Position numbers and translations under genes: made by a program | The notes under the pieces: generated by a model | Seen by the model: only the letters and a program-made list of their open reading frames with translations | What the model was told of the DNA's origin: nothing | Database searches by the model: none | NCBI GenBank assembly: GCA_016213755.1 | Contig: JACQZT010000402.1 | Location: 1-49,409 of the forward strand | From: Acidobacteriota bacterium | GTDB lineage: Bacteria > Acidobacteriota > Terriglobia > Bryobacterales > Bryobacteraceae | Direction of reading: 5' to 3' | DNA: 49,409 nucleotides | Part shown: positions 1 through 8,833 of the stretch, in pieces | Position numbering within the stretch: position 1 is the first letter of the stretch | Layout: the number at the start of each line of letters is the position of its first letter

Positions 1-1412
1 ACCAGCGCCGGGAGCGTGATGCCCCGCTCGGGTTCGAGCGCCACTTTCTCGATCCGATAGCCCTCGCGCTGCACAACGCCGCGCGCGGCGGCCGCGGGCG
101 GCCGGGCGCCGGGACGCTCCAGGCGCAGGCGCCGCGCCAGCAACTGGCGGACATCGCCGCCCTTGGCCGCGGCGCGCGCGGCGTGCAGCCGCTCGGCCAG
201 GGCGCGGTTGAGAGTGAACACGGTTTCGGCCTTCATCGACGTGGCCACCTGTCCGGTGGAGGTCGCCAGCAGCGCTTCGTCCTTTTCGATTTCGAACTCC
301 GGCTCGAGGCCCTCGTCGTCGCGCCCCTTGAGCCACTTCTCGAACCACCGGTAGGTGGCCTCGCGCCGGGGCTTGGTCCAACCGTGCGTGTCGTCGAACT
401 CGAAATAGCCGGCGCGGCCCGGAGCGTCCATCACCTCGAAAATGCGCTTGGCTTCGGCGTAGGCCGCCCGTGCGCCGTCCATCGGAAACAAGTCCCGAAA
501 GGCGGTGGCCATCTGCATGGGGCGTGGCGCGACGGAGATCAGGAAGTCGGAGAACTTGAGGCCGTCGCTGAGGAAATCGACGAAGACTTGCTCGGCGTCC
601 TGCGGGCCGGGCTCGATCCACAGCTTCTCCCACGAGGTGATGTAGCAGGACGGCGCGGCCGCGGCCAGGCGCGGCTCCACCACCGCCAGGTAGGCCGACT
701 GCGTGCCGCCGCCGGAGTTGCCGGCCACGCCGATCCGTTTGGGATCCACGTCCTTCCGCGTCAGCAGGTAGTCGAAGGCGCGCACGCCGTCCCACAGCTC
801 GTAGCGCGCGAAGTTAGTGCCCGTCAGCAGGCATTGCAGGCCAGCCATGGTGTGCTGCGTCGTGCCGATGCCCACCAGCGTCTTGCCGGTGGCCCGGTCG
901 ATGTACTCGGAGCGCTCGCCCTGTCCGGGCGGGTCCCAGGCGATGACCAGGATGCCGCGCTTGGCCAGCGAGATCCACACCCGCTGATAGGGCTCGGACG
1001 CCTTGCCGTTGTTGCTGTGTCCGGCCACGCCCAGCACCGCCGGCCAGGGCGGCGCGGGTCCTGTGGGCACGAAGACGCTGGCCGTGACGGGAAAATCCGG
1101 CTGGCTCTCGAAGATGAGTTTTTCCACGCGGTAATCGGAGCGCTCCAGCACGCCGGTGACGCGGGCGTTCAGCGGCGTCCGCTCGGGGAACCCGCCCAGG
1201 GCCGCCAGCACGCGGGCGCGAATGTGCTCCTGGCGCCGCAGGACCTCCGGCTTAGAGCGACTCGCAGCCACCTCGCGGGCGCGGGTTTCCAGCATCTTCA
1301 TCGCCATCCCGGTCAGGTGCCGGTCGGTCATGTCTTTGAGTTCGCCGCCGACCTCCAGGGATTCGGGGGCCAGGGCCAGGGCAAGTGCCGCGGACAGCAG
1401 GAGGCTGAACAT
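1..1412 (-). CDS. Acetylxylan-esterase-like alpha/beta hydrolase, secreted, 3' end cut off
   Basis: This gene runs off the left edge, so its C-terminus is missing; about 470 codons are visible. The start is the ATG at 1410-1412, followed by a short hydrophobic signal peptide (MFSLLLSAALALALA). The alpha/beta-hydrolase fold is shown by the DPPGQGERS loop, the nucleophile elbow GNSGGG (about residue 230) and a DDTHGW segment that can carry the catalytic histidine. The order resembles the acetylxylan esterase / prolyl-oligopeptidase-like enzymes common in Acidobacteriota. The substrate cannot be read from sequence; an ester-linked carbohydrate is the family expectation. A further C-terminal region follows the hydrolase domain and continues outside the window. 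It is divergent from the HD-domain gene at 1456, with 43 bp between the two starts. Confidence 0.75.
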   Translation of the reverse strand, partial: MFSLLLSAALALALAPESLEVGGELKDMTDRHLTGMAMKMLETRAREVAASRSKPEVLRRQEHIRARVLAALGGFPERTPLNARVTGVLERSDYRVEKLIFESQPDFPVTASVFVPTGPAPPWPAVLGVAGHSNNGKASEPYQRVWISLAKRGILVIAWDPPGQGERSEYIDRATGKTLVGIGTTQHTMAGLQCLLTGTNFARYELWDGVRAFDYLLTRKDVDPKRIGVAGNSGGGTQSAYLAVVEPRLAAAAPSCYITSWEKLWIEPGPQDAEQVFVDFLSDGLKFSDFLISVAPRPMQMATAFRDLFPMDGARAAYAEAKRIFEVMDAPGRAGYFEFDDTHGWTKPRREATYRWFEKWLKGRDDEGLEPEFEIEKDEALLATSTGQVATSMKAETVFTLNRALAERLHAARAAAKGGDVRQLLARRLRLERPGARPPAAAARGVVQREGYRIEKVALEPERGITLPAL

Positions 1413-1429
1413 GCTGAGAGTATAGCTGA

Positions 1430-1435
1430 TACAAT
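1430..1435 (+). promoter_or_regulatory. Possible -10 box (TACAAT) for the HD-domain gene
   Basis: TACAAT lies 20 bp upstream of the ATG at 1456 in the short divergent intergenic space. No convincing -35 box is seen at the usual spacing. The same hexamer precedes several other plus-strand starts in this window. Confidence 0.3.
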
Positions 1436-1455
1436 CTTCCATTCACGCTCCAGCC

Positions 1456-2067
1456 ATGTTCACGTCTCGCTTCGAAGAAGCCCTGTCTTTTGCGGCGCGC
1501 TTGCACCGCGCGCAGAGTCGCAAGGGGCGTTCCGTCCCGTACGTCTCTCACCTGCTCGGCGTTGCGTCCCTGGTGATCGAGGACGGCGGCGCCGAGGACC
1601 AGGCCATTGCCGCCCTGCTGCACGACGCCATCGAAGATCAGGGCAACCAGTATCCCGGCGGGCGCGCCGGCCTGCGCCAGGAGATCGAACGGCGGTTTGG
1701 GACCGCGGTGTTGGAGTTGGTGAACGCCTGCACTGACGACGACGCTTGCGAGGACAAGTCCGACGCGGGCGCATGGCGGCCGCGCAAGCAGGCCCACTTG
1801 GACCACATTCCGGCGATCGGCGCCGCTGCCCGCCGCGTCTCCTGCGCCGACAATCTGCACAACGCCCGCTGCCTGCTGGCCGATTTCCGGGAGGCCGGGG
1901 ACCAAGTGTGGGGAAGCTTCCGAACCGGCAGTGCGGCTGACCAGTTGTGGTATTATGGCGAACTTGCGGCGGCGTTCCAGGCGGCCAACACGGGACTGCT
2001 CGCCGCGGAACTTGCGCGGGTTGTAGCTGATCTGTCCGCGGCGGTGACCGCGGCCAAAAGAACCTGA
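1456..2067 (+). CDS. HD-domain phosphohydrolase, SpoT/MESH1-like
   Basis: A 203-residue protein that is essentially one metal-dependent HD domain. The visible ligands are the histidine of YVSHLLGV, the HD pair of ALLHDAIED (about residues 57-58) and the aspartate of SCADNLHNAR (about 134). This pattern and size match the small stand-alone (p)ppGpp/NADPH hydrolase-like proteins related to the hydrolase half of RelA/SpoT. No synthetase, TGS or ACT domain is present, so a role in degrading an alarmone or another phosphorylated nucleotide is inferred. It sits alone between a divergent esterase and a zinc-ribbon gene. Confidence 0.8.
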   Translation: MFTSRFEEALSFAARLHRAQSRKGRSVPYVSHLLGVASLVIEDGGAEDQAIAALLHDAIEDQGNQYPGGRAGLRQEIERRFGTAVLELVNACTDDDACEDKSDAGAWRPRKQAHLDHIPAIGAAARRVSCADNLHNARCLLADFREAGDQVWGSFRTGSAADQLWYYGELAAAFQAANTGLLAAELARVVADLSAAVTAAKRT

Positions 2068-2118
2068 GAGGAATCCCCCTCCCGGCGCTCTACTTAGTGA
2101 AGAGGCAAACAACAACCG

Positions 2119-2301
2119 ATGGGCATGGAGTGTCCGAAGTGCGGCTCGCGCGACACCCGTCGCTCGGTGAGCGCCGGCCTGCTGGATGGTTTCTGGCACA
2201 CGCTGAGGTTTGTGGCTTTCCGCTGCCGATCCTGTCGTGCCCGCTTCTTTCGGCGCCGGCGGCAAGAAGACGTCCCGCTCAAAGAACGCACGGCCGCCTG
2301 A
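2119..2301 (+). CDS. Small zinc-ribbon protein
   Basis: A 60-residue basic protein with two cysteine pairs, CPKCG near the N-terminus and CRSC about 30 residues later, a classic zinc-ribbon spacing. The C-terminal tail is rich in arginine (FFRRRRQ), which could contact nucleic acid or lipid head groups, but no specific function can be assigned. The ATG at 2119 is chosen because the cysteine pair follows at once. An overlapping frame (2097-2348) lacks any recognisable motif and is judged spurious. Confidence 0.65.
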   Translation: MGMECPKCGSRDTRRSVSAGLLDGFWHTLRFVAFRCRSCRARFFRRRRQEDVPLKERTAA

Positions 2302-2323
2302 GCCGGGGCGGATTCTCTATCAT

Positions 2324-2344
2324 GGAAGAAGCAGGACTTCTTCC
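2324..2344 (+). promoter_or_regulatory. Perfect 8-bp hairpin abutting a GTG start
   Basis: GGAAGAAG (2324-2331) and CTTCTTCC (2337-2344) are perfect inverted arms around a five-base loop CAGGA. The GTG start of the phosphatase gene follows at 2345 with no gap. The purine-rich left arm and loop contain the only Shine-Dalgarno-like bases, so folding would hide them. A translational control role is inferred. Confidence 0.4.
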
Positions 2345-3061
2345 GTGAGTTTTCTTTACTTCTTCCGGCATGGCCAGGCGGGCCCGCGCGACGATTACGA
2401 CACGCTTTCCGACACCGGCCGCGCGCAGGCGCGCTGCCTGGGCGAGTACCTGGCCGCCCAGCCGGTGCGCTTTTCGGCGGTGCTGAGCGGCGGCCTGCGG
2501 CGGCAGCGCGAAACGATGGAGGGCGTGGCCGAGGCCTACGCGCGCGCGGGCATCGAACTGCCGGCGCCGGCCATCGACGCGGGCTGGGACGAGTTCGACC
2601 TGTTCGGCATCTACGCCCAGGTGGCGCCGCGCATGTGCGCCGAAGACCCGGCCTTTCGCGAGGCGTTCGAAAAGGAACGGCAAATCGCCCAGTCGCCGGA
2701 CTCCCGCATCCACCGCCAGTGGACCGCCTGCGACTCGGCCCTCCTGCACGCCTGGCTGGACAACCGCTACCAGGTGGAAATCGAGTCCTGGCCCGCGTTT
2801 CTGGAGCGCGTGCGGGGCAACCGGCAGCGTATTCCCGTCACCAGCGACGGCGAGGCCATCGCCATTTTCACTTCGGCCACGCCCATGTCGGTGTGGGTGG
2901 CCTCGGCGCTCGAAGCCGGCCAGCACAAGATCATGCGCCTGACCGGCGCGGTTTACAACTCCGCCATGACCGTCCTCCGCCTGCAAGACGGCCACCTGGA
3001 CCTGGTGACCTTCAACGCCACGCCGCATCTGGCCGCCCCGGAACTGCGCACGCTGCGCTAG
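2345..3061 (+). CDS. Histidine phosphatase (phosphoglycerate-mutase-like) family protein
   Basis: A 238-residue protein opening with the RHG motif (YFFRHGQAG), the phosphohistidine signature of the phosphoglycerate mutase / SixA / cobC superfamily. The second conserved stretch (AVLSGGLRRQRETMEG) matches the family's arginine-containing second motif. The frame is open further upstream, but GTG at 2345 is preferred: it puts RHG at the expected position about ten residues in, and the open frame before it has no family similarity. The substrate is unknown; the family covers phosphosugars, phosphoproteins and nucleotides. Its stop codon overlaps that of the convergent gene (CTAG at 3058-3061). Confidence 0.75.
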   Translation: MSFLYFFRHGQAGPRDDYDTLSDTGRAQARCLGEYLAAQPVRFSAVLSGGLRRQRETMEGVAEAYARAGIELPAPAIDAGWDEFDLFGIYAQVAPRMCAEDPAFREAFEKERQIAQSPDSRIHRQWTACDSALLHAWLDNRYQVEIESWPAFLERVRGNRQRIPVTSDGEAIAIFTSATPMSVWVASALEAGQHKIMRLTGAVYNSAMTVLRLQDGHLDLVTFNATPHLAAPELRTLR

Positions 3062-3561
3062 ATTCCGAACTCCGCCTCGACTTTGAGCCTCTCGAGGGCG
3101 TTGTACACGATCGGGCAGTAGCAGGCGCGGTCGGGCATCTCCCACATGCGGGCGACGAAGGAGGCGGCTCCGCGCACCAGGTGGGGGAAGTCGCGGCAAC
3201 TGGCCGGCCGTTCGTCGTACACCGTGCACTCGGTCCCGCTGAGAAAGACGCAGCCGGCCTCGTTGCGGCGCAGGATGATCCCTTCCTCCCCGCTCTCTTC
3301 GCAATAGTCGCGCAGGAAGACGGCCTTCTTGACGCGCAGGTGGCGCGCCAGCCGCTCGGCGTCGCGCTCGGTCACGCGCGCCGTGGCGACCTTGCAGCAG
3401 TTGGCGCACACCGTGCAGTCGATCTGGTCTTCGATCTCCTGGGCGATGTGCCGGAACCGCCGCTCGTGCAGGCCGTGGGTCTTCAAATGGCGGCGGAAAC
3501 GCAGGTTCTCTTCGCGCTTCTTCTCGCCCAGGCGGCGGATTTCAACCAGGTCGGTCAGCAT
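3058..3561 (-). CDS. YkgJ-type cysteine-cluster (Fe-S or zinc) protein
   Basis: The protein contains CTVCANCCK (about residue 48) and later single cysteines (GCVFL, ECTVY, SCRDFP, ACYCP). This is the eight-cysteine pattern of the YkgJ / UPF0153 'CxxCxxCC' family, thought to bind a metal or Fe-S cluster. Biochemical roles of the family are largely unknown. The internal ATG at 3561 is favoured over the one at 3579, because 3579 would leave only a few bases to the divergent gene. The 3' end overlaps the histidine phosphatase stop by 4 nt. Counting from 3561 the protein has 167 residues. Confidence 0.75.
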   Translation of the reverse strand: MLTDLVEIRRLGEKKREENLRFRRHLKTHGLHERRFRHIAQEIEDQIDCTVCANCCKVATARVTERDAERLARHLRVKKAVFLRDYCEESGEEGIILRRNEAGCVFLSGTECTVYDERPASCRDFPHLVRGAASFVARMWEMPDRACYCPIVYNALERLKVEAEFGI

Positions 3562-3584
3562 CCTTCTACCAGGGTACACTCAAC

Positions 3585-4163
3585 TTGAGGAGCAGGCGTC
3601 TGGTGTCCGATCGACTCTACGTTTCCTACTGGCTGCGCGGCTCCGAGGACGCCGCCATGCTGCGCCATTTCGGCAAGGTGCTGCGGCTGTTTCCCTTCTC
3701 GCGGCTGAGGCCCGGCGCCCTGCTGACCGTCTGCGCGGTGGAGATCTCCGAACCGGCGGTGTTCGAGCGCGCGTTCCCGGAGACACCCGAGGTCTCCGAA
3801 CTCCTGGCCGCGGCCCAGGACTTCCGCTCCGACGACTGCGCGGTGGAAGTCGAGGCCGCCTGGGACCTGTGGCAGTACGACGGCGAATGGAAACTCGCGC
3901 CCGCCCGCGCCCGGCTCACCTGGTTCGGCCCGCGCTTCGAACGGGAAGCGGACGAGCAACTGTGCATCGACTTCGGCCTGGAGGATCTCTTCCTGCCGCA
4001 GCCGGAGCTCGCCGGTTCCCTGGCCATGATCCGCTCCAACATCCGCAGTCTGTTGCACCTGGTGCGCGAGATCGGCGACTCCTTGCCGGTCGAGCGGCGT
4101 TTGCTGTGGTCGGAATCGGGCGGCAACTTCGCCGAGCGGCTCCAGGCCGCGCTCACCGCATAG
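3585..4163 (+). CDS. Uncharacterised 190-residue soluble protein
   Basis: I do not recognise a family. The product is acidic, has no signal peptide or membrane span, and has many aromatic residues in a short strand-rich centre (AAWDLWQYDGEWKLAPARARLTW). An in-frame GTG at 3603 (VSDRLYVSYWLRG) is a credible alternative start. Its codon use matches its neighbours, and it is flanked on both sides by recognisable genes with minimal spacing, which supports it being real. Its stop overlaps the end of the convergent hypF fusion by 11 nt. Confidence 0.6.
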   Translation: MRSRRLVSDRLYVSYWLRGSEDAAMLRHFGKVLRLFPFSRLRPGALLTVCAVEISEPAVFERAFPETPEVSELLAAAQDFRSDDCAVEVEAAWDLWQYDGEWKLAPARARLTWFGPRFEREADEQLCIDFGLEDLFLPQPELAGSLAMIRSNIRSLLHLVREIGDSLPVERRLLWSESGGNFAERLQAALTA

Positions 4164-6732
4164 CCGCCGCCAGCACCGCCTGGCCCAGCGCGATGCCGCC
4201 GTCGTTGGCCGGAACGCGCTGGTGGGTGTGGACGACGAAGCCGCGCGCTTCCAGTTGCGCCGCCGCGCGCTCGGTTAGATAGCGGTTCTGAAACACGCCG
4301 CCCGAGAGAACCACCTGGCGGACGCCGGCGCGCACGGCTTCTTCGACGATCCAGTGCGCCAGCGCGTTGTGGAAGCGGGCCGCGATCAGCGGCGCCGGCG
4401 CGCGGCGGCGCACGTCATCGAGCAGGGCGCGAATCAGCGGCTCCCAGTCGCCCCCGGCCAATTCGTACCGCTCGTCGGTTTCGAGCGAACCGATCGCGCG
4501 CTCCAGCAGCATGGCCGCCTGCCCCTCGAAGCGGCTCTCGCGCGCCACTCCGGCCAGCGAAGAGACGGCGTCGAAGAGCCGGCCGGCGCTGGAGGTCAGC
4601 GGTGCATTCAGCCCCCGTTCGAGCAAGGGAACCAATTGCCGGTCGGTCTCCAGGCCTAGCTCCCAGAGAATGCCGGCGGCGCTGCGCCAGCCCTCGCGAA
4701 TCGCGGCTTCTCCTCCCGGCAGGCGGAACGTGCGCAGATGGGCGATGCGCTCGAAATGCGCGCCTTCACCGAAGAAGATCTCGCCGCCCCAGATGGCGCC
4801 GTCCAGCCCGAATCCGGTGCCGTCCCAGCCGGCGCCGAGGTAAGGCCCAGTCACGTCGTTTTCGGCCGCGCAGGACGCCGCGTGCGCCTGGTGGTGCTGC
4901 ACGGCGACGACGGGCAACCCCGAGCGCCGGGCCCACCGCGTCGAGGCGTAGTCGGGATGCAAGTCGCAGGCCACGATCTCCGGTTTGAACTCGTAGAGGC
5001 GGCACAGGTCGTCGATGGCGCGCTCGAACGCGCGCCGGGCTTCCAGCGTGTCCAGGTCGCCGATGTGCTGGCTGACGATCACCTGGCGGCCGCGCGCGAT
5101 GGCGACGGTGTTTTTCAGATGCCCGCCCACGGCCAGTACGGCGGGCAGCTCCCGCCGGACCAGGACGGGCAGGGGAGCGTAGCCGCGCGCGCGGCGCAGA
5201 ACGCTCTCGTGGCCGCGCGAAATGCGCACCAGCGAGTCGTCGGCGGGCCGCGCGATGGGCCGGTCGTGGGTCACAAGCAGGTCGGCGATTTCGCCCAGCC
5301 GCTCGTGCGCTTCCTGGTTTGAGATTGCGATGGGCTCGTCGCTCAGGTTGCCGCTGGTGGCCACCACCGGGTGGGGGAATTCGCGCATCAAGAGATGATG
5401 CGGCGGCGAGTAAGGCAGCATGACGCCCAGAAACGGCGAACTCGGGGCTATGTTGGGCGCGAGGTCCGTGGCTTCGCGCGGCCGCAGCAGAACGATGGGC
5501 GCCGCGGACGAGAGCAGCGCCGCCGCCTCGGCCTCGGAAACGTGGCAGGCGCGGCGCACGGCCTCGAGCGAGGGCATCATCAGCGCGAAGGGCTTTTCCT
5601 CGCGATGCTTGCGCCGGCGCAGGCGGGCGACGGCCTCTTCGCTGCGCGCGTCCGCCAGAAGCTGGAACCCGCCGATGCCTTTCAGCGCCACGATGCGGCC
5701 CGCCGCCAGCGCATCGGAGGCCTCGCGAATCGAACGGTTCAGCTTCGGCCCGCACACCGGGCACGCGTTGGGCTGGGCGTGGAAGCGCCGGTCGAGCGGG
5801 TCGGTGTACTCGCGCCGGCAGGCGGCGCACATCTCGAACTCGCGCATGGTGGTGCGCGGCCGGTCGTAGGGGATGTCCAGGACGATGGTGTAGCGCGGCC
5901 CGCAGTGGGTGCAGTTCGTGAAGGGGTAGAGATGGCGCCGGTCGGCCGGGTCGAAGATCTCGCGCCGGCAGTCGTCGCAGGTGGCCAGGTCGGGCAGCAC
6001 CGCGGCGGACTTTTCTTCGGTCGCGTCGCTGGCCAGGATCTCAAAGCCGCTGTAACCGGCCGGCGCCAGGCGGCTGACCTCGCGGGCCAGCACCACCGCC
6101 GCGGGCGGCTTTTCGCGCTCCAGGCGAACCAGAAACGAATCCAGAGCCGGCAGGGCGCCTTCCACTTCCACCACCAAACCGGCGCTGGAATTGAGCACCC
6201 AGCCGCTCAGCCCGAGATCGGCGGCCAGCCGGTAAACAAAGGGGCGGAAACCCACGCCCTGGACCGCGCCGCACAGAGTAACTCGGACACGTTCATGCCG
6301 GAGCCGGCCGGCGATCTCACCGGCGACGCGCTCCACCGCCGCCACCACGGTCGCGCTCGGTTCCGCGCCCATCTCGAAAACGGCGCCCTCGATGCCGTAA
6401 ATCTCGAGCACCGGCGGCAGGCGGTCCAGAATGCGGCCCAGTTCCACCGCGTCCGCGATGCCGAAACTGTGGGTTGAGCAGCGAAACGCTTCCCGCGGCA
6501 GGCGTTCGTGGCGGGCGTCCCACACCCGGGTGCTGCCGGGTTCGGCGCCGGTGACCACCGCATCCACCAGGATCACGTGCTCGAAATCGTGCCAGGCGTC
6601 CATCAGCGCGCCGGCCTCCCCCGGCTGCTCGCGGGCCTCCACGCCGGCGGCGTGCAGCCGGCGCGCCACCAGCAGTCCGGCGGCGTCGTCGCCGCGGTCC
6701 GGATTGCCGATCCCGATGACTCGGGTTCTCAC
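4153..6732 (-). CDS. hypF: Fusion of [NiFe]-hydrogenase maturation protease and carbamoyltransferase HypF
   Basis: An 859-residue fusion starting at GTG 6732, which overlaps the hyhL stop as GTGA. Residues 1-145 form a HyaD/HycI-type endopeptidase: IGIGNPDRGDDAAG, the aspartate in ILVDAV and the histidine in THSFG are the usual nickel-sensing ligands. A complete HypF follows: acylphosphatase domain (CGAVQGVGFRPF, about 150-235), four CxxC zinc-finger pairs (about 252-327), a YrdC-like domain (about 335-530) and a Kae1-like domain with HHQAHAAS. HypF makes the thiocarboxamide precursor of the cyanide ligands; the protease trims the large-subunit tail after nickel insertion. Both are normally separate proteins. 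Being last in the hydrogenase operon and translationally coupled to hyhL fits a dedicated maturase. hypA-E are not in the window. Confidence 0.93.
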   Translation of the reverse strand: MRTRVIGIGNPDRGDDAAGLLVARRLHAAGVEAREQPGEAGALMDAWHDFEHVILVDAVVTGAEPGSTRVWDARHERLPREAFRCSTHSFGIADAVELGRILDRLPPVLEIYGIEGAVFEMGAEPSATVVAAVERVAGEIAGRLRHERVRVTLCGAVQGVGFRPFVYRLAADLGLSGWVLNSSAGLVVEVEGALPALDSFLVRLEREKPPAAVVLAREVSRLAPAGYSGFEILASDATEEKSAAVLPDLATCDDCRREIFDPADRRHLYPFTNCTHCGPRYTIVLDIPYDRPRTTMREFEMCAACRREYTDPLDRRFHAQPNACPVCGPKLNRSIREASDALAAGRIVALKGIGGFQLLADARSEEAVARLRRRKHREEKPFALMMPSLEAVRRACHVSEAEAAALLSSAAPIVLLRPREATDLAPNIAPSSPFLGVMLPYSPPHHLLMREFPHPVVATSGNLSDEPIAISNQEAHERLGEIADLLVTHDRPIARPADDSLVRISRGHESVLRRARGYAPLPVLVRRELPAVLAVGGHLKNTVAIARGRQVIVSQHIGDLDTLEARRAFERAIDDLCRLYEFKPEIVACDLHPDYASTRWARRSGLPVVAVQHHQAHAASCAAENDVTGPYLGAGWDGTGFGLDGAIWGGEIFFGEGAHFERIAHLRTFRLPGGEAAIREGWRSAAGILWELGLETDRQLVPLLERGLNAPLTSSAGRLFDAVSSLAGVARESRFEGQAAMLLERAIGSLETDERYELAGGDWEPLIRALLDDVRRRAPAPLIAARFHNALAHWIVEEAVRAGVRQVVLSGGVFQNRYLTERAAAQLEARGFVVHTHQRVPANDGGIALGQAVLAAAMR

Positions 6733-8048
6733 TCTTCGCGCTCGACGCTGACTTTGAGGAAGTGCGTGGCGCAGGAGATGCACGGGTCGTAGTTGCGCAC
6801 CGCCTGCTCACACTTCCAGGTGATGTCGTCCACCGGGAGGTTCAGAATCGAGGGCACGAAACGCCACAAATCGTCCTCCATCCGCTTCTGGTTCTGCGAG
6901 GTGGGCGGCACGATCTTGGCCGAAAGAACCAGGCCGCGGTCGTCGAGGATGTAGCGGTGGTAGAGGATGCCGCGCGGCGCCTCGGTCACCGCCTGGCCGG
7001 TGGCCGCGCGCGGCTGCACTTCGGCGCGCGGGTGGGCCGGCGGCTCGTAGATGTCGATGATGCGCAGCGCTTCCTCGATGGCGCAAATGGTCTCGATGGC
7101 CCGCACCACGATGCTCTTGAACTGGTTCAGGCAGGGCGCGCTCAGCCCCACTTCCCCGGCCGTTCGCCGCGCCACCGGCGTGAGTTTGTCGTAGTTCAGG
7201 TTGAAGCGCGCCAGCGGCCCCACCAGGTAGGAGCCGCGCGCGCGCAACTGCGAGTGCAGGGCGTTGGTGGGCTTGTCGTGCTGTTCGACGTAGTGGTGTT
7301 CTTACTCGGAGACGTCGATGTCCAGGCCCTTGTTGGAAACCAGCCGGCCCTCATTGAAGGGGTACTCGTCGGGGTGCGACAGGGCCACGAACTCGTAGTC
7401 CTGCTCGAAGTCCGGAAACTCGAAGCCGGCCACCAGCTTGGCCAAGCCGATGGAGCTTTCCAGCGCCCACTGCAAGTCGTCCTTCATGGCCCGCAGCTCG
7501 GCCTTGGCGGGCACCCGGTAGAAGCCGCCCACGCAGACGGTCAGCGGATGGATCTCGCGCGCGCCCATCACCGTGACGATGTGGTTGCCGATCTTCTTCA
7601 TCCGCAGCGCCATCTCGACGGCGGGCTTGTGGTCGCGCGCCATCTCGATGACGTCCTGGTAGCCCAGGAAGTCCGGGGCGTGCAGGCAGGCCACGTGCAG
7701 CACGTGGCTTTCGATCCACTCGCCGCAATAGAACAGGCGCCGCAGCAGGCGGATGGCCGGGTCCGTCTGGACCCCGAAAGCCCGCTCGATGGCGTGCACC
7801 GAGCTCATCTGGTAAGCGATGGGGCAGATGCCGCAGATGCGCGCGGTGATGTCCGGCACTTCCTGGAAGTGCCGGCCGCGCAGGAATGCCTCGAAGAAGC
7901 GCGGCGGCTCGAAAATCTTGAACTTGACGTCCTGCACGCGGCCGCCTTTGAGCTTGATCAGAATCGATCCCTCGCCCTCGACCCGCGCCAGGTAATCGAC
8001 CTTGATGCTGGTCAGGCCCTTGGATGTGCTACTGACTTCGGTGCTCAT
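6729..8048 (-). pseudogene. hyhL: Group 3b [NiFe]-hydrogenase large (catalytic) subunit, interrupted by an in-frame TAA
   Basis: The reading frame encodes the nickel-binding subunit. The N-terminal motif [11 protein letters not shown] and the C-terminal motif DPCISCATHF, followed by a short FLKVSVEREE tail for protease trimming, are the L1 and L2 signatures of the bidirectional group 3b family. At 7302-7304 the frame meets TAA (codon 249). The same frame then continues with clear hydrogenase sequence (EQHDKPTNALHS, then RGSYLVGPLARFNLNYD). So this is one gene with a nonsense codon, not two genes; the downstream half has no good start. A single change from a Tyr codon would explain it. As written, the product lacks two of the four nickel cysteines and would be inactive. 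The gene overlaps hyhS (ATGA at 8045-8048) and the hypF fusion (GTGA). Confidence 0.9.
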
Positions 8049-8833
8049 TTCCGGCCCTTCTCCTCACTGACCTGGCGGAACTGCCAGCTCCACGCGTTGA
8101 AGTTGCGGAACAACCGCTGCAATTCCGGCTCGCTCTGCCCCTGCATGCGGAACTGATTGGCCAGCGAGGCCGTGTTCGGGCTTTCCATGGGCCCAAAACA
8201 GCCGAAGCAGCCGCGGCTGAAAGTCGGGCACAGCGCGCCGCAGCCGGCTTCGGTCACCGGGCCCAGGCAGGCCGTGCCCTGCGCCACGATCACGCAGATA
8301 TTGCCTTTGCGCTTGCACTCCAGGCACACGCTGTAGGTGGGAATGTTGGGCTTGCGCCCGGCCAGCACGGCGCTGAGCAGCTCCACCAGTTGGTTCTTGC
8401 CGATGGGGCAGCCGCGCAGTTCGAAGTCCACCGGCACGTGCTCGGCGATGGGGGTGGACATCTTGAGGGTGTTGATGAAATCGGGCTTGGCGTAGACGCA
8501 GCGGATGTACTCGTTCACGTCGCGCCAGTTGCGCAGGGCCTGGATGCCGCCCGAGGTGGCGCAAGCGCCGATGGTGACCAGCGTGCGGCACTGCCGCCGC
8601 ACCGCCTGGATGCGCTCGGCGTCGTGGTGGGTGGTGATGGAGCCTTCCACCAGCCCGATGTCGTAAGGACCCTTGAGCATGCGCCGCGAAGCTTCCGGGA
8701 AGTAGACGATGTCGACGGCTTCCACCACCGCCAGAAACTTGTCTTCGGCGTCCAGCAGGCTCAACTGGCAGCCGTCGCAGGAGGCGAACTTGAAGACCGC
8801 GACTTTCGGTTTGGCTTTCCGTTTAGAGCTCAT
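8045..8833 (-). CDS. hyhS: Group 3b [NiFe]-hydrogenase small subunit
   Basis: A 262-residue Fe-S protein that relays electrons between the NiFe site and the diaphorase module. Proximal-cluster cysteines lie in [19 protein letters not shown] and [10 protein letters not shown]. Further cysteine-rich motifs follow in the C-terminal half ([38 protein letters not shown]). There is no twin-arginine signal, which agrees with the cytoplasmic group 3 enzymes. The length and motif order match the sulfhydrogenase delta / HyhS family. The start overlaps the 3' end of hyhG by 11 nt and the stop overlaps the hyhL start, so the subunits are translationally coupled. Confidence 0.93.
   Translation of the reverse strand: MSSKRKAKPKVAVFKFASCDGCQLSLLDAEDKFLAVVEAVDIVYFPEASRRMLKGPYDIGLVEGSITTHHDAERIQAVRRQCRTLVTIGACATSGGIQALRNWRDVNEYIRCVYAKPDFINTLKMSTPIAEHVPVDFELRGCPIGKNQLVELLSAVLAGRKPNIPTYSVCLECKRKGNICVIVAQGTACLGPVTEAGCGALCPTFSRGCFGCFGPMESPNTASLANQFRMQGQSEPELQRLFRNFNAWSWQFRQVSEEKGRK

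Noticed and set aside
183-1736. A 517-codon plus-strand open frame across the esterase and HD genes.
   Set aside because: It is antisense to the esterase-like gene, which has a signal peptide and catalytic motifs; the plus-strand product is Arg/Gly/His-rich with no family motif. High GC makes long antisense frames common here.
6729-7247. The 3' half of hyhL as a separate, independently started gene.
   Set aside because: It has no ATG/GTG with a ribosome-binding site, starts mid-domain, and is continuous in frame with the upstream half.
7302-7304. Selenocysteine or pyrrolysine recoding in hyhL.
   Set aside because: The codon is TAA, which neither system uses, and the position is not a known redox-active residue.
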